DNA of 64,000 bases from Saturnia japonica (GCA_033032175.1 CM065325.1:3128930-3192929), one strand, 5' to 3'. Positions 44,222-56,564 are shown, counted from the first letter of the stretch. The notes: generated by a model not told the origin, from the letters alone. A program made the numbers and translations.

Positions 44222-45051
44222 TATGTAATAAATATATTATTGTGGTCTAGGAACATGGGATCATTGAAATTTAAAGTAAAATTACAATCACACAGTGTTT
44301 GTTTTCCTAATATATAATTTAAAAAATATATAACATTGTTCCCTCACCGTTAAATAAATGAATCATTAAAAACAACAGAAGCATGAAGGAGGAAAATTCA
44401 TTTACATTCCAATACACACACTACGTTGTTCAAAACAAAATGAAATTGAGGCTTATTTTTCTCGCACCCCTTAATATAAATTTAGCATTGTATATGTAAA
44501 GTTCATATTATTGTTAAAAAGATCATACTCAGAATAAGAAAGTTAAACCTGAAATTCGACATCAATTTTTTTCTATATAAAATACATGTATAATTTTATT
44601 TATATACAATCTTATATTCACATGATCATATTAATACAGCATATCTCGTTTTTTTTTTTCAATGAAATAATCAGTTTTTTTTTTCACATCAAGATCATCA
44701 TTTCATATTTCGTTCGTAATTGTGTGTTCGACTTAAGTTTGCCGAAACAATAATTAAAAATTTTATTTAAATAAAAACCTGTTTCATAAGTTTCTTTGAT
44801 AATTTTTATAGAGATCAGGATACAATGAACGAAGGAATTCCAGTCACACGCCCTGCCACTAAAATAAAATTTTAACTTTTGACATTTATACAGAATGGTG
44901 AGAAAATCACACGATCAATTAATACATAAAAAGTGTTGTGAACACATTAATATTAATTATTTATTAGTTTTTATATTTTAATTTTTCAATTTACTTCATT
45001 ATTAGCGGAGAACCATAAACTTTAAAAATTATTTTTTAAATCATTAATATA
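44222..45051. other. No gene seen
   Basis: AT-rich spacer up to the Tc1 element. Confidence 0.4.
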
Positions 45052-46647
45052 CACACATCAAAAAAGTCTAAGCAACATGCGTGATATTACAAATTTTTCC
45101 ATTTATATTAATTAATTTCTAAATAATTACTCAAACAAAGGGCGTAGGTAAGTAAACTTTTTTGTTATTGATGACATACTGGCTGGTTGTAAAAAAAATA
45201 TTTGATTATGTTTTGATTTTTCATCAAATTCAAATAACTGCGAATTTGTTTGAATTTAAGTGCGTTTTAATTGCTACGTTTAGTCTTGATTTTATAATTT
45301 TACCAACCATTGAAATAAAGTTAGCGACAAAAATGAATTGTTGATGATTGAAATGAAATAAAGCGACGTCATTCGATGGCAGATGAAATGCAAAGGGCTG
45401 TAGGGATGTTGCAAGCGGGAAGTAATCAATCTCAGGTATATCGACATTTTGGCATTCATAGAAGTGTTATTTGTGTCTTTGGCAGCGCTACAATAATACA
45501 GGAGAACCCGCTGAACAGCATCCAGGCCGTAAAAGGAGTACAACCACTCGGCAAGACCGGTACATACAACTGACTGCAAGACGCTAGCCGATGTTAACTG
45601 CTCGAGAGATAAGTTTGAGGCTACAAATTTAAAGTGGTGTTGATGTAAGTCCTCAAACTGTGCGAAATCGACTGCATGAGTACGGCCTACGAGCTCGACG
45701 CCCAATCAGGTGCCCACCGATACGTCACGGGAATCGCGCTCGTCGATATGAATGGTGTAGAGAACGCATAACATGGACTAAAATGGGATAAAATTATGTT
45801 TTCCGATGAGTCGCGATTCGGGTTTAAGCCTGATACAAGAAGGGTGCGAGTGTATCGTCAGCCCGGAAATAGTGAAAGGCTCAGGTGCGTTCAGGAAGTT
45901 CATCCATACAGCGGCTCAACAGTTATGTTATGGGCGGGTATTATGAAGAACAGGCGAACTGAGCTCGTTTTTGTAAATGGAAACATGAATGCTGAAAATT
46001 ACATTGAGGATATTCTCAGACCTTTTGTCTACTCATTTGCACAAACCTTTGGCTCCGATTTTAGGTTAATGCATGACAATGCGCGTTCACATACAGCTCG
46101 GCGAACCAGTGAATACTTTGCAACGGAGAACATCCGGGTATTGCCCTGGCCTGCACAATCGCCAGATCTCAACCCCATCGAGCACGCATGGGACATGCTC
46201 CAGAGACGTGTTTTGAAGGACTTGGACGGAGCGACAACAACCCAACAGCTGAAGGATTTGCTACAATTCCATTGGGAGCGAATACCGCAAGATGACATAA
46301 ACAGTCATTCTCATTAATTCAATGAATAATCGTTGCCGACAAGTTCTGAATAGCAGAGGAGCCCATACTTTGTATTAAATTGTTCTATTCTTTCACAATA
46401 AATACATTTTCTTTAGAAATTTAATTTTGTAATAAAAAAGTTTAGTTTCTTATGTATCTTAGCTTCTACAGTATATTATAATATTGTTCATTTCTGTTAT
46501 TAAAAGAACTTATAAAGACAACAGCTGTTATTTTTAAATCATAGAACCCTAAAGATATTATTTTAAAAATAAAATACAACGTTATAATGTGAAGAACCAC
46601 CCTAAAATTTAAATTAGTACATGTTGCTTAGACTTTTTTGATGAGTG
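45052..46647 (+). mobile_element. Full-length Tc1-type DNA transposon
   Basis: The terminal inverted repeats CACACATCAAAAAAGTCTAA (45052-45079) and its inverse at 46620-46647 are 28 bp with one mismatch. TA flanks both sides (45050-45051, 46648-46649), the Tc1/mariner target duplication. The 1596-bp length is normal for the family. The transposase inside is broken, so the copy cannot move by itself but keeps both ends. Confidence 0.93.
45376..46317 (+). pseudogene. Tc1-type transposase (DD34E), frameshifted
   Basis: Cut-and-paste transposase. The N-terminal helix-turn-helix starts MADEMQRAVGMLQAGSNQSQ and VYRHFGIHRSVI, then shifts frame near 45475 (LWQRYNNTGEPAEQHPGRKR, then RQDRYIQLTARR). 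It shifts again and meets a stop in the middle, with VSPQTVRNRLHEYGLRARRP in another frame, and returns to frame 1 near 45785. The catalytic part from 45796 is open: first Asp in FSDES (45805-45807), second in MHDNARSHT (46075-46077), Glu in NPIEHAWD (46180-46182). Exactly 34 residues separate the second Asp from the Glu, defining DD34E. All three catalytic residues survive although the protein cannot be made intact. Confidence 0.9.
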
Positions 46648-47128
46648 TATATCTAATGATTAGATATTAAATTGCATTATTATTTTATGAAATCGTTTAA
46701 TTCATGTATGTATTTAATTATAAAAAGCAAATTTATTTCCTCTAATATGGTAATAAAAGAATGGAAACATTTATAATACAGATTAAATAAGTTCTATTAA
46801 AAGAATGATTTCTTATTTTTAGCTCGACCAAGTTTGTGTACGACACCTGATGCGCCAGTACGGTCTTTCGTGCCAGCTTGCTAAAAAATAAACAAAACGT
46901 ACCTGAACAATCTCATAGAACTAAACTAAAATTGTTGATACTGTTAGTGTGACGTAAACTTACTCTCGTAAGTTTTCGAAATGGGGACACACTACACTGA
47001 CATTGTGTTCACCTTTAGTCATGCTCACGTCACGCTTGTCCCCGGAGATACTAGTGATCCAATCTGTCTCCATTTTCTACTCTACACTGGGCTATCTCCA
47101 GAGACACTATGTCATACGGATCAGTCTG
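46648..47128. other. No gene seen
   Basis: AT-rich, then a GC-richer block at 46975-47120 (GTCCCCGGAGATACTAG) of unknown nature. Confidence 0.4.
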
Positions 47129-47152
47129 ATATATATATATATATATATATAT
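47129..47152. repeat. (TA)n microsatellite
   Basis: Uninterrupted alternating T/A run of about 24 bases. Confidence 0.9.
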
Positions 47153-47402
47153 CATTAAATCAATGTTTTTTTTTTCTTTAAATAAACTAAATAAGACATT
47201 TAATTGTAAGCTATATTTTAAGGCTGCATTTTAGTAAATAAGATTACTTTTTTTGTGGAATGAGATGAGATGAGATTTGCGGATTGGTAGCGATCTTGTG
47301 CGACCATATAGCGAGAAAATCTCTTTTGACTCTCTTTTGGTTTGTCACATTTCGGGACAAACTAAAATCAAGCGCTAGAAGATATTGTAAGGATCGCCAT
47401 TT

Positions 47403-47625
47403 GTTATACTTTTTTATATTTATTAACCGACATCAAAAAAGGAAAAGGAGATTCTCAAGTCGAATGTAATTTTTTTAATGGATGTTCAGCCATAACTTCT
47501 TTGTTTATGAACCGATTTACATAGTTACTCTTTGTTAGAAAGGGGTGGTCCCATTTTAATTTCAGCATCGGCATCGACTTCGAAGATACACCAGGGAACT
47601 TCTCGAAATCACTGAAGTTGGTTTT
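47403..47625 (+). mobile_element. Helitron-like element, ACCGACTTC family, 5' part
   Basis: AACCGACATCAAAAAAGGAA, TTTTTTTAATGGATGTTCAG and GGGGTGGTCCCATTTTAATT are the inverse of 13600-13770. The 3' end is missing. Confidence 0.55.
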
Positions 47626-47754
47626 CTTTTTCTATAAAACTTGTCTTCTATGTTCAACATATCATTTTTTAATATCCCTGCTAATCCTAAATCATGTATT
47701 TTGGGATTTATTGTTGCATTATTTGTTTTTAGGTTTTTCAACAGTTTTTACAAT

Positions 47755-47995
47755 TAAGGTGGCAAACAAGCATACGGCCCGCCTGATGGTAGCCGAGTAC
47801 CGTAGTCTATGGACGCTTGTAATACTATAGATGGGTATCACTAGCGCGTAGCCGACCTTGAACGTAGCTTTAGAAACGCTACTTAATGCAGGAGCACAAT
47901 ACAAGATTATTTGGTTGCGAACTTCTGTAGGGTGGAGGTATTCCACCAGACGGACCTAAGTAGCGAGAAAACTCAAATCTCCAAAGATTTTTTTC
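47755..47995 (+). repeat. Dispersed repeat family G, copy 3
   Basis: GTGGCAAACAAGCATACGGC, CGCCTGATGGTAGCCGAGTA, GGTTGCGAACTTCTGTAGGG and TTCCACCAGACGG follow the family order, ending in AATCTCCAAAGATTTTTTT. Confidence 0.65.
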
Positions 47996-50083
47996 TGTCC
48001 CTTACTCTTTAGACTACACCAAACAACTGACAACTAAACTCTAAAACGTGTATTTGCCACACAAGAATGCTATAAATGTTGTGTATAAATTCTCCTATAC
48101 ATTATAGTACTCTAGGTTCTTACACGTTATCTGCAAGAAAATGCCTTGTGTACGACCGAAATATGTATTAAGGAGTCATTCATCAATTAATTCAAAATTA
48201 AAATATCCACTTAGATTGTTTTTGTAATCTTGATTAGACAAAGGGTTTTGCGGTAGTAATTCGAATAATATTAATTTATAGTAATTTGTGAAACAAACTC
48301 GTACGCGTACCTTAAGGGCAGATAATAAATATGCTTTTATTAAATTTCCCTAATTACGATCCGACGGTGTACGGCAAACACCCGGCGGTTATTTGATTTA
48401 AAAATTACGTATCCGGAATCTGTTATATTATTAAGAATAATTTTTAATATTTAATTATTATTATTAAGTTATTTACGAGATTTATAATAAGATAATATTT
48501 ATAAATTTTACACTTATAAATTTTACATTTATAAAACATATTGTATGTTGGTACGTACATAAGAAGTGAGTAATACTAAACAGGTGTAACAATACAAAAT
48601 ACTTAACTCCAAAAATTTTATACCGTGTTCGATATCGGTATATAAATAATTGTTTAAAAAGTTGTACATTGAAAATGAAATTAAAATCCCTAGATTCCAA
48701 AACAAAATATCACGAGACAAAATAATTGAAACCTGTTTACTATTCTAGATTAGTTAGGCAAGTAAACAAAATAGACTGTATAAATATTTTAACAATTCGA
48801 AACAGTACGAAGACGTAAACTAAACAATATTTATTTACATTGATACAAGTTTTTTTATTTTATTTTTCTTATTGTACTATGCTATATAATTATGTCAATG
48901 TGATTATTGATTCTGTACTAATGAACAATTGCTCGTTCTGTTGACCTAGTCTTCGTACTACAGATTAGCTACTACCTACTGCAACGACATCTGTCTCGCT
49001 ACATACGACGCATCCTACATCGCGATATTAAAATTAACCCAACAATTGAAATATATACAAGAACCTGACAACAACCGTTGGGAAGCAGCCCGCCAGACAT
49101 AACACCCGTCTGGTCGGAGTATCCTCCCTTTTCTATGGTGGATGAGGAACTTTACACCCTGTTCCTCTCATACCCACACACTACTATTGACCCGTACTAT
49201 TAATCCCAGGTTGCAGACACAACCTCTGCCTGAATTCTAATAAAAGTAAATTGGTTACTACATATATTCTGTTTTACTACTAAGAGTATGTAATGCAATT
49301 TTTTTAGGCGTCGCGCCAAATCCAGGACTTGGCACTGTTTTGGTATTACTTGCTCTGTTACGTGGACATCAAATCAATGCAATAGTGACTTAAATGCGTG
49401 CTACTGCATAAATCTAATAGTTTGTTATGAATATGAATAATGCGATAATTAGGTAGGTATAGGTAATTGTGATTTTTTTTCGTATTGTCTGTTAACAATC
49501 TAGAAATTTCTTGGCGTTTAAAATGACCATTACATTATACATTGTACCTTTGTGAGGTTACTTTATCTGTAAGTTATATACTAACCCAACTATCTATCTA
49601 AAAAACACAAATATTTATAAATTCACCATTCCTGTATTTCTTTCATCTGTGACGCAATACTAAAACCTTTAGGGAGTTTCAATAAAACTGTATAGTGCAC
49701 CACAGCCTTTGGTTAATTTAACCTGTTCACACAGACTTTGTATACCTGGACATATTCAATTTTCTCCGGAATTCCGTTTCTCTACCTCTACTCTACCTTG
49801 ATTTCAAGGAATCGAATAGAATTAGTTACAAGTATGGTTAGATAATTTTTAAAGATATGTTTATAGATAAACCAACATATGTGTTCTACATAAAAATCCC
49901 TCGTTAGTGAGTAATAAAGCTACAAAACCAGATTAGTTTAAGAACAACCTGACTTCGGAAAACGTCACACTCAGGAAAGTTCGATCTATATTATTGAAGT
50001 GTGCTAATTAATCACTTTAATTTGTTACCCAACATGAAATATTACAAAAATATTATAAAAAATTAGTCTACAAACATGTGTGC
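47996..50083. other. No gene seen; one GC-richer block
   Basis: About 2 kb without a supported ORF. 48930-49240 is less AT-rich (AACCTGACAACAACCGTTGG, GCAGCCCGCCAGACATAAC) and ends at an AATAAA-type signal (49238). It could be a transposon 3' region or an exon-like untranslated segment. No paired repeat or splice evidence was found. Confidence 0.4.
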
Positions 50084-50845
50084 GCAATTCACACGCGGTA
50101 AAAGTAAAACCTTCAGAAAACATAAAAATATTCACATAAAGGATACACGTGAATAATACACAATGCTGGCTATGATGTCTTTTCCCAAGGCTTCGTAATA
50201 CGCAGGCGCATACACACGTACAAAAGGGCGTTGAAGTATTACGTAACGCAATTTTTGTAGATTTTTGAGCCTTCCTCCGCCCCATCTAACGCGCTGTAAC
50301 ATTTTTCTGTATCCCCTCCCCCTCCCATAAACGTTACGTAATACCCAAGTCAGAAAGTCATTATGAGAGTTTTCATAGGCCAAGAACAGCTGATGATGCA
50401 AATCTCCCTGTTTTGAGGACATTACAGTATAAACTCACTTTAACAACACTGACTACAGCCATACATACTACAGTCCAGGGATTCCCCGTAGAACAAACGA
50501 AAAGGGTTGCTTGAGATCTTAGGAAATTTAAATTGCCTAGTTTTATATTTAAATTAAATAAAAACAATTTTACGTAACGCGTGTATCGAACCCCCCTTCC
50601 GCCCTTGTAACGCCTCGTAACGTTTTACAAGATCCCCACCCCCCAAATTGCGTTACGTAATACTTGAACGCCCCCTAAAGAGGAGACTGAGATAATTGGA
50701 AACACTGTATAATGTATTCTGTCTCATTCTCTCGCTGGCTACATCCTATAGATGTATATTTTTGCCTCTTTTTAGTTCGCTTTTTCGTTTAATCGCGTTT
50801 CAAATCACAACGGTACTAAAGAAATTTTTACTTTAACATTTTTAA
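50084..50845. repeat. Dispersed repeat, filled relative of 9137-9390
   Basis: GCAATTCACACGCGG, TATTCACATAAAGGATACAC, AAGGCTTCGTAATACGC and, beyond the MITE, GGAAACACTGTATAATGTAT and TCAAATCACAACGGTACTAA match 9137-9390 in order. The MITE at 50226-50673 interrupts it. Confidence 0.65.
50226..50673. mobile_element. 448-bp MITE, TIR GGGCGTTGAAGTATTACG
   Basis: The left end GGGCGTTGAAGTATTACGTA is the inverse of TACGTAATACTTGAACGCCC at the right end, with about 29 bp matching. The interior is C-rich and repeats ACGTAA motifs (AACGTTACGTAATACCC, TTTTACGTAACGCG), as if the arms fold back. The uninterrupted relative at 9137-9390 confirms the boundaries to within a few bases. Target duplication unclear; superfamily unassigned. 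Confidence 0.75.
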
Positions 50846-50870
50846 TACAGGACTTTGTCATCTAGAGGGC

Positions 50871-51469
50871 GCCATATTGAATTCAGTATGACGTCACATA
50901 GCCTACAACAGAAACAAATAGAAATTAGCCTATAACCAGAAGATCAAGACGCTTCTAAAAGTACTTCATTTGTCAGATTATGTTAAGTATAGAAGATAAG
51001 CTAGAACATGAATATACGTACATACATAGACAGCTGAAATAATAATCCTCCTTTTGGCTTCGTTGTAGTCGGGTAATAGGTAACGAAAATGGGTAAACAT
51101 TTCCAATTTTATTTTGAAAATGATAACGCTTAAATTCGATTGTTTTCGTTGATAGACGTTTTGCTGACTGCACAGACAGCCAGCCGTCAGAAAAGTAATT
51201 TCATTCCAGCAAAATTATTCCACGTCATTAAGATTTCTTTTCATATAATTTTATAAATTCGGGGTTCTCGAGGTCTCGTTAAAGAAATGTAAAAAAAAAG
51301 TAGAAAATGTAATCATATCGGAGTATAAAATTATTTTTAGAGTTTAAAAAAAGTGAAATATGGTTAGGAGGCGTTAAATTATTAAGTAAAATTATATAAT
51401 ATTTATTATTCACTATTCCCGAAATAAAAAAAAAATGTTAAGAGAATTTTAAAAATCTACTAATATTAT
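50871..51469. other. No gene seen
   Basis: AT-rich with an AGAGGGCGCCATATTGAATT block near 50877. Nothing recognised as coding. Confidence 0.4.
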
Positions 51470-51731
51470 AAATCTCAAGAAATTGTTTCTTTGAAGGTGC
51501 TAATCTCTGGAAGTACTAATCTAGTTTGAAAAAATATTTTTGTATTCTGTAGTCTATTTATTGAGTAAAGTTATAGTCTATATAAACTGTATGAAGCGGA
51601 GCAGTAACCATGAAAGTCAAGTAATCTGGCAAGCTGTAGGCAAGTACGAGAAGTGAGAACAACGATACGCTACACGGGTACGTTGGCGTCGGCGCGGTTG
51701 AGAATTGGTAGAATAAATATAACACGGATCA
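51470..51731 (+). mobile_element. Helitron-like element ending at a microsatellite
   Basis: TACTAATATTATAAATCTC, CTGGAAGTACTAATCTAG, ACAACGATACGCTACACGGG and AACACGGATCA are the plus-strand version of 25155-25440. The 3' CTAG end is absent; the element stops directly at a GTGAGG repeat. Confidence 0.55.
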
Positions 51732-51778
51732 TACAGTGAGGTACAGTGAGGTGAGGTGAGGTGAGTGAGGTGAGGAAG
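51732..51778 (+). repeat. (GTGAGG)n-like microsatellite
   Basis: Repeats of GTGAG and GTGAGGT, starting ACAGTGAGGTACAGTGAGG, abut the truncated Helitron-like element. Confidence 0.8.
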
Positions 51779-52003
51779 TTAGTATATAAAAAAAGAGAAA
51801 ACATACGAAAATGATACCAATAACAAATTACGTCACCCATATTATGAGAATTCAGTGACTTTTGATAACGAAGAAAGTAGAAAATCTATGTATGTAAATA
51901 TCTATCCCTATGTCACGATTCAATTTGTCTTCACCTAATTTATGGACGACGCCTAAATTCCTATTATTTTCTGAACTGAAGCTAAAAAATCAACGCATAT
52001 CCT

Positions 52004-52744
52004 AACCTATTATGTAGTATTGGTGGCGTTTTGCGTAACATAGTTTTGTTATTGTACGAAAGTGAAGTGGATTATAAATAATAACTAGTAAGAAGCATTT
52101 GAATCATCACAAAAACTCGTTTAACAATTCTAACAAGGGTGGCTCCATTTAGGGTGATATTTGAAGATCAGGGAAATAGTACGACGTTAGCCTTAAAGGA
52201 CGAGTAACCAGTGGCTTTAACAGTTTAAAAAAATCTCGTAGCAGAATCACAGCGTATTCCGTGAACTGCTATACTGTGCCAAACATATTTTCTAATATAT
52301 CAATTATAATAATAGCTTGACAAAATGAAGGTACAGCACCTGATGGTAAATACGGTACAGTTGACAAAGAAAAGCGACTGTGGATGACACAATTACATGG
52401 CAGTATTCTTTTTCTATTTGTTTTGGCGCCTCAAAAATACTTGCCAGTGTCAAGGTTTTTAAGCCTTTGTCAAATTTTCCAATATACAAAGTAGAGTTTT
52501 CTGTGTCAAAGTTTTAAATCCTTCATAAAATTATCTTGTGTCAATGTTTTCAAACCTTCGTGGTAATAGGTATTTTATACAAAGTGGCGTATAACAAGAT
52601 GGTGGCTTCCTCGTTAGAATTTTTTATGGAGTTTTTGGGGTCCCAGAATGCATGCTTTTGATTTATATTTATAATCTACTTCACATATGCACAGAAACCA
52701 AACTATATGACGTAAAACGCCACCAATATTACATAATATAGGTT
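52004..52744. mobile_element. 741-bp element with about 80-bp terminal inverted repeats
   Basis: AACCTATTATGTAGTATTGG, TGGCGTTTTGCGTAACATAG and GTGAAGTGGATTATAAATA at the left (52004-52082) are matched in inverse by 52665-52744. Non-coding interior containing AAGATGGTGGCTTCCTCG. A related single arm lies at 54866-54970. Superfamily unknown. Confidence 0.75.
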
Positions 52745-53493
52745 CAAAAACCTAAGTAAATGAATTAAAAATAAAATCACAACATGTCACTTCAAGATCC
52801 CGTCAAAAACCTTACATGACAGTCGTCCATGTCATGGTCGGCCTGCTGATATACTTCCTCGTGCCTAATTTCAAAAACGTTATATCATAACAAGGAAGGA
52901 CTACGATGACTGATAGACCATACTGCATCTGCAGGTATGGCAAAGGTAAGAATTTGCTAATGTCATTCTTCGTGCCGTGATGGGTGCTACCATATAACTT
53001 TGGTTCTGTAGTAAATCGGTCTGCGTAGTTCTTTGTTGAAACGGAAATTATGGGATAAGGTCAAACAATTCTTCAGAACATTCACCATGATACGGACGAT
53101 TATATACGCTTAGAGAGGTTTATATCGAAATTAAATGTGTGCGTGACTGTACATGCTGCGTAATGTACCGATGCATAAAGAGATTTATGAATTCAGCAAG
53201 GAAAAGGATTCCGTATAATATGAAGTATAAGTCATAGTGATAGGGAATCTGATTCTAACCACTGTGCAGGATGTATTGTTTATTATCAAAGCCCACAAAT
53301 AAGATACTTATTACTAATGATGTCAACGTTTATTTTATTTTTGAATATATTTCATTACAAATTTGCCATAAATGTAATAATAGAAGATTTACTTCAAAGT
53401 TATTTTACTTTATATTTCTTTCCTTTACATGTCTTGACGAGGGCACGGCCATCCGCTGGTCGTTGTTGTCGGTATATAACTATTTATCGCATA
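52745..53493. other. No gene seen
   Basis: AT-rich. Short ORFs at 53271-53520 are unsupported. Confidence 0.4.
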
Positions 53494-54545
53494 CTAGCTG
53501 GTACCCGCGACTTCGTCTGAGTATTATTGGATATACACAGACTGATCTCAGAACACGACAAACCAAAAAAAAAACCTAGATGGGTTTATAACTATGTGCA
53601 TGGTGGTCGCTATCCCCACCTCCACGTTCAACTGATTTTGAAACATGACAAAACAAAAAAATCATGCATGGTTAACCTAACAAATAATAAACTAACTATG
53701 TTCATTGTGGTCGCGATCCCTACCACCCCGCTATATTACTGCATATGCACCGGCTAATTTCGGAACACGACAAACTAAAAGAAAATCATGAATGGGTTTA
53801 TTACTGTGTGTATGGTACTTTAATTATATGCCAATATAAATCCAACACATCAATCGTCCCAATAAAACTTCAAAAATAATTAAAACCATCCCTTAGTGTA
53901 CCAGTTTGCGGGAAGGTTTTTCTTACCAAAAGCATAAATATGAATTTTCATATCAATAATTTGAGACATGATGGGTTCTTCATACAAACTTTCATCTAAG
54001 TCTATTTTCACCACATGTGGGATAACACAATGAAATAACTCGCTTGTAGAAAAACAATATAATACAGATAATTTACTATAGGTACCTATAGGCTATATCG
54101 CTTAGAATATAAATATAAATACCCGCGTGCCACGGTCGACAAAACACATAACTTTTCAGTCATAAAATAAAACAGTAATTATGCCGTACTGCGTAGTTAA
54201 AGAGTTTAAAAACACTTCAGCCAAACTTTAAAAGAATACTGGACAATAATTTCATAGGTAAGTATTAGAAATACAATATATTTCTTATTAAGTAAAACAA
54301 TGTCAATAAATCAACAAGTCAGTTGACGTTAACAACGATGCCTACTTTGCATCATTTTTTTACAAACATGAGATCGATGGGGACTTTTCATAATTTCATT
54401 ATTATGGTATCCCTAACGTTCATGTAAATTTTCAGCTACTTGGGAATTTATGCAAGGGTGAATGTCTATTTTGACCGGACTATTCCTGAATATCTATGAA
54501 TAAAAAATAGAATCTAACCTCCTTTTTTGAAGTCAGTTAAAAAGA
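53494..54545 (-). mobile_element. Helitron-like element with internal tandem repeats
   Basis: It starts CTAGCTGGTACCCGCGACTT (inverted 3' end plus hairpin) and ends CTCCTTTTTTGAAGTCAGTT, as in 13418-13770. Inside, three degenerate tandem units (about 53537-53625, 53626-53740, 53741-53815) share ACACGACAAA-CAAAAAA, ATGGGTTTAT-like and GTGGTCGCTATCCCCACC-like sequence. The short ORFs across them are by-products. Confidence 0.55.
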
Positions 54546-54865
54546 TTATAGACACTTATTCATTCAATTTGCCAATTTTATAAACTAAATTGCGGTGTGT
54601 CACCTTTCACAATAATGGCGTTATATTTTTCTCATAAAGACGTGTCATCTCTGTTTCCAAGCAGGAAAAATATGATTTATCGGAGTGAATTCGCTGGGAG
54701 GATGTGAATACGATTGGCGAATATTTGCGAAACTGAGTACAGTCCCCATCACAAGTGTTAAGTCAAATGTCATACAAATAATATGTAAATTAAAATCATA
54801 TGAACTGCCTTTCGCAATAATAGTATAAATTATTTTTTAAGTTTAGGCGTATAATTTAATTTATA

Positions 54866-54970
54866 ATATTATTATGTCGTTGGGTCTTTTATTATATAAT
54901 TGTGTCTGCATTTTACATGACGTAGTTTCGTTACTGAGCACAAGTGGATTATAACAATAATAACTAGGAA
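54866..54970 (+). repeat. Single arm of the long-TIR element
   Basis: TACATGACGTAGTTTCGTTA, CACAAGTGGATTATAACAAT and AATAACTAGGA parallel 52030-52095. The partner arm was not found nearby. Confidence 0.45.
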
Positions 54971-56564
54971 TATGAATTTAAAGTTGACCCAAAAACTCCC
55001 TGGACAGTTTATGTTAAAAATTACAAGAATAATTAGTAATATATTCTACTCTTATGGTGTAGGCAGATTTGAAAATGAACACAGTTGCCATTATAACAAA
55101 AAGAGGAAGAAAGAAATAACTACAATGATTCCATGACAGCCCTGTAGTAAGGGCGTGTTTGCAATACGCAGCGAGACGGCTTGCACTTAGGAACAATGTT
55201 TATCGTATTCAACTTATTAACTGAGGTGTTCACTATCCCACAGCTCAAGCGAGAATGCCTTCAAACCGGTCGTTGCCTGATTAAAAAGTGCGTGTGGACA
55301 GAAATAACACCAGTCGCAATCGCGCCCAGTCAATAGTGAGGGTCAATAGTACGAATACTAAGTTATTAGTACAGATTCTATAACCGCATCGACATGATTC
55401 TCCAACATATATTAAATAATATAGTATCTTAATTAATATGACGTGTTGGTAGAGGAAGTCGATCTTAATAAAATATTGTATTCTCTTGTAATTAAAGTAT
55501 TAATTTAATAAATGATTCTGGATTTAATTTTCTTTTACATGAAGTGGTTTGGGTAAGACTAAGTGCAACAGTGGACAAATACAGACTGATGATGATAATA
55601 AAATAGTTGGAACTACCAGTACTGAAGTATATTTTTCCAATAATAATATTGACGTTTTCTCTACATTCGGTACGTTTAATATTTAACAGTGTGTAAAAAT
55701 ATACAAAATTGGACGACAGTTTGTAGATAGTCAATGAAATACACGCGAGGGACTCAAATAAAAACTGTGACGGGGCAACTCGGCTTTGTGAATAACAGAA
55801 CAAGCGTTATCGAAAGCGTCTGCTGACATACAGGATTGATTGAATATTGAAAGTTTTAGTTTATATCAGAAATTGTATCGTGGAAATGTCTAATACATTC
55901 ACTGTTGATATATTCTTGCTCCTTTACTAAATATATTTGTCAGAAAGTTTAGTTTTTTAGTTTTATTTTTACATAAATAGGTAAAAATTACTTACATGAC
56001 CATATTTAACAAAAAAAAAAAAAAAAAAAAACTATTTCAATGGTTTTGAAAATTCTCCTGGTGTATATTCGAAGTCGAAGGTCCAATGTTATTGAAATTA
56101 AAATTATCTCTTATGTTTATATTCATACATACTGTCCATCATGTTGTGAAAAGAGATTTGGCTTATTTTTTTATGATCGGCCGCCTACCTGACATCAACC
56201 TTCTTTGGGATTAAGCTACGACATTCTAATAAAAATAATATTTATAAAATATAAGAAGTACCTAAACGTACTTTAAATATTATATTTTCTTTTAATGTGT
56301 AATAGTGATTTATACAAAGCCATAGTTTTGTTAAACGCGAAGCCACCTAATCTCAAACATCAGTCTAGATTTTAGTACTTTAATCGAAATGCCATTTTAA
56401 TTATAATTCAGGTAGTTGGCGACACTGCACGGGTTTCGGGTTATATTTCTTGCGTTCGTGACTCACCGTTGAGTGAATTAACACGCAATTTCTTCAACAA
56501 AATAATTATAATACTTGTCTTTTGCTTTCTAATGTAAGAAGAACTAGATATGGTTTTTTTTTAT
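54971..56564. other. No gene seen; one repeat fragment
   Basis: AT-rich. A poly(A) run at 56012-56030 precedes a diverged ACCGACTTC-family fragment at 56033-56200 (TCCTGGTGTATATTCGAAGT). ORFs are unsupported. Confidence 0.4.

Noticed and set aside
45292..45705. 137-residue minus-strand ORF
   Set aside because: Shadow of the frameshifted Tc1 transposase N-terminal half.
50025..50422. Two overlapping minus-strand ORFs of 86 and 96 residues
   Set aside because: They run across the MITE boundary and the host repeat, and the codons are explained by C-rich MITE sequence.
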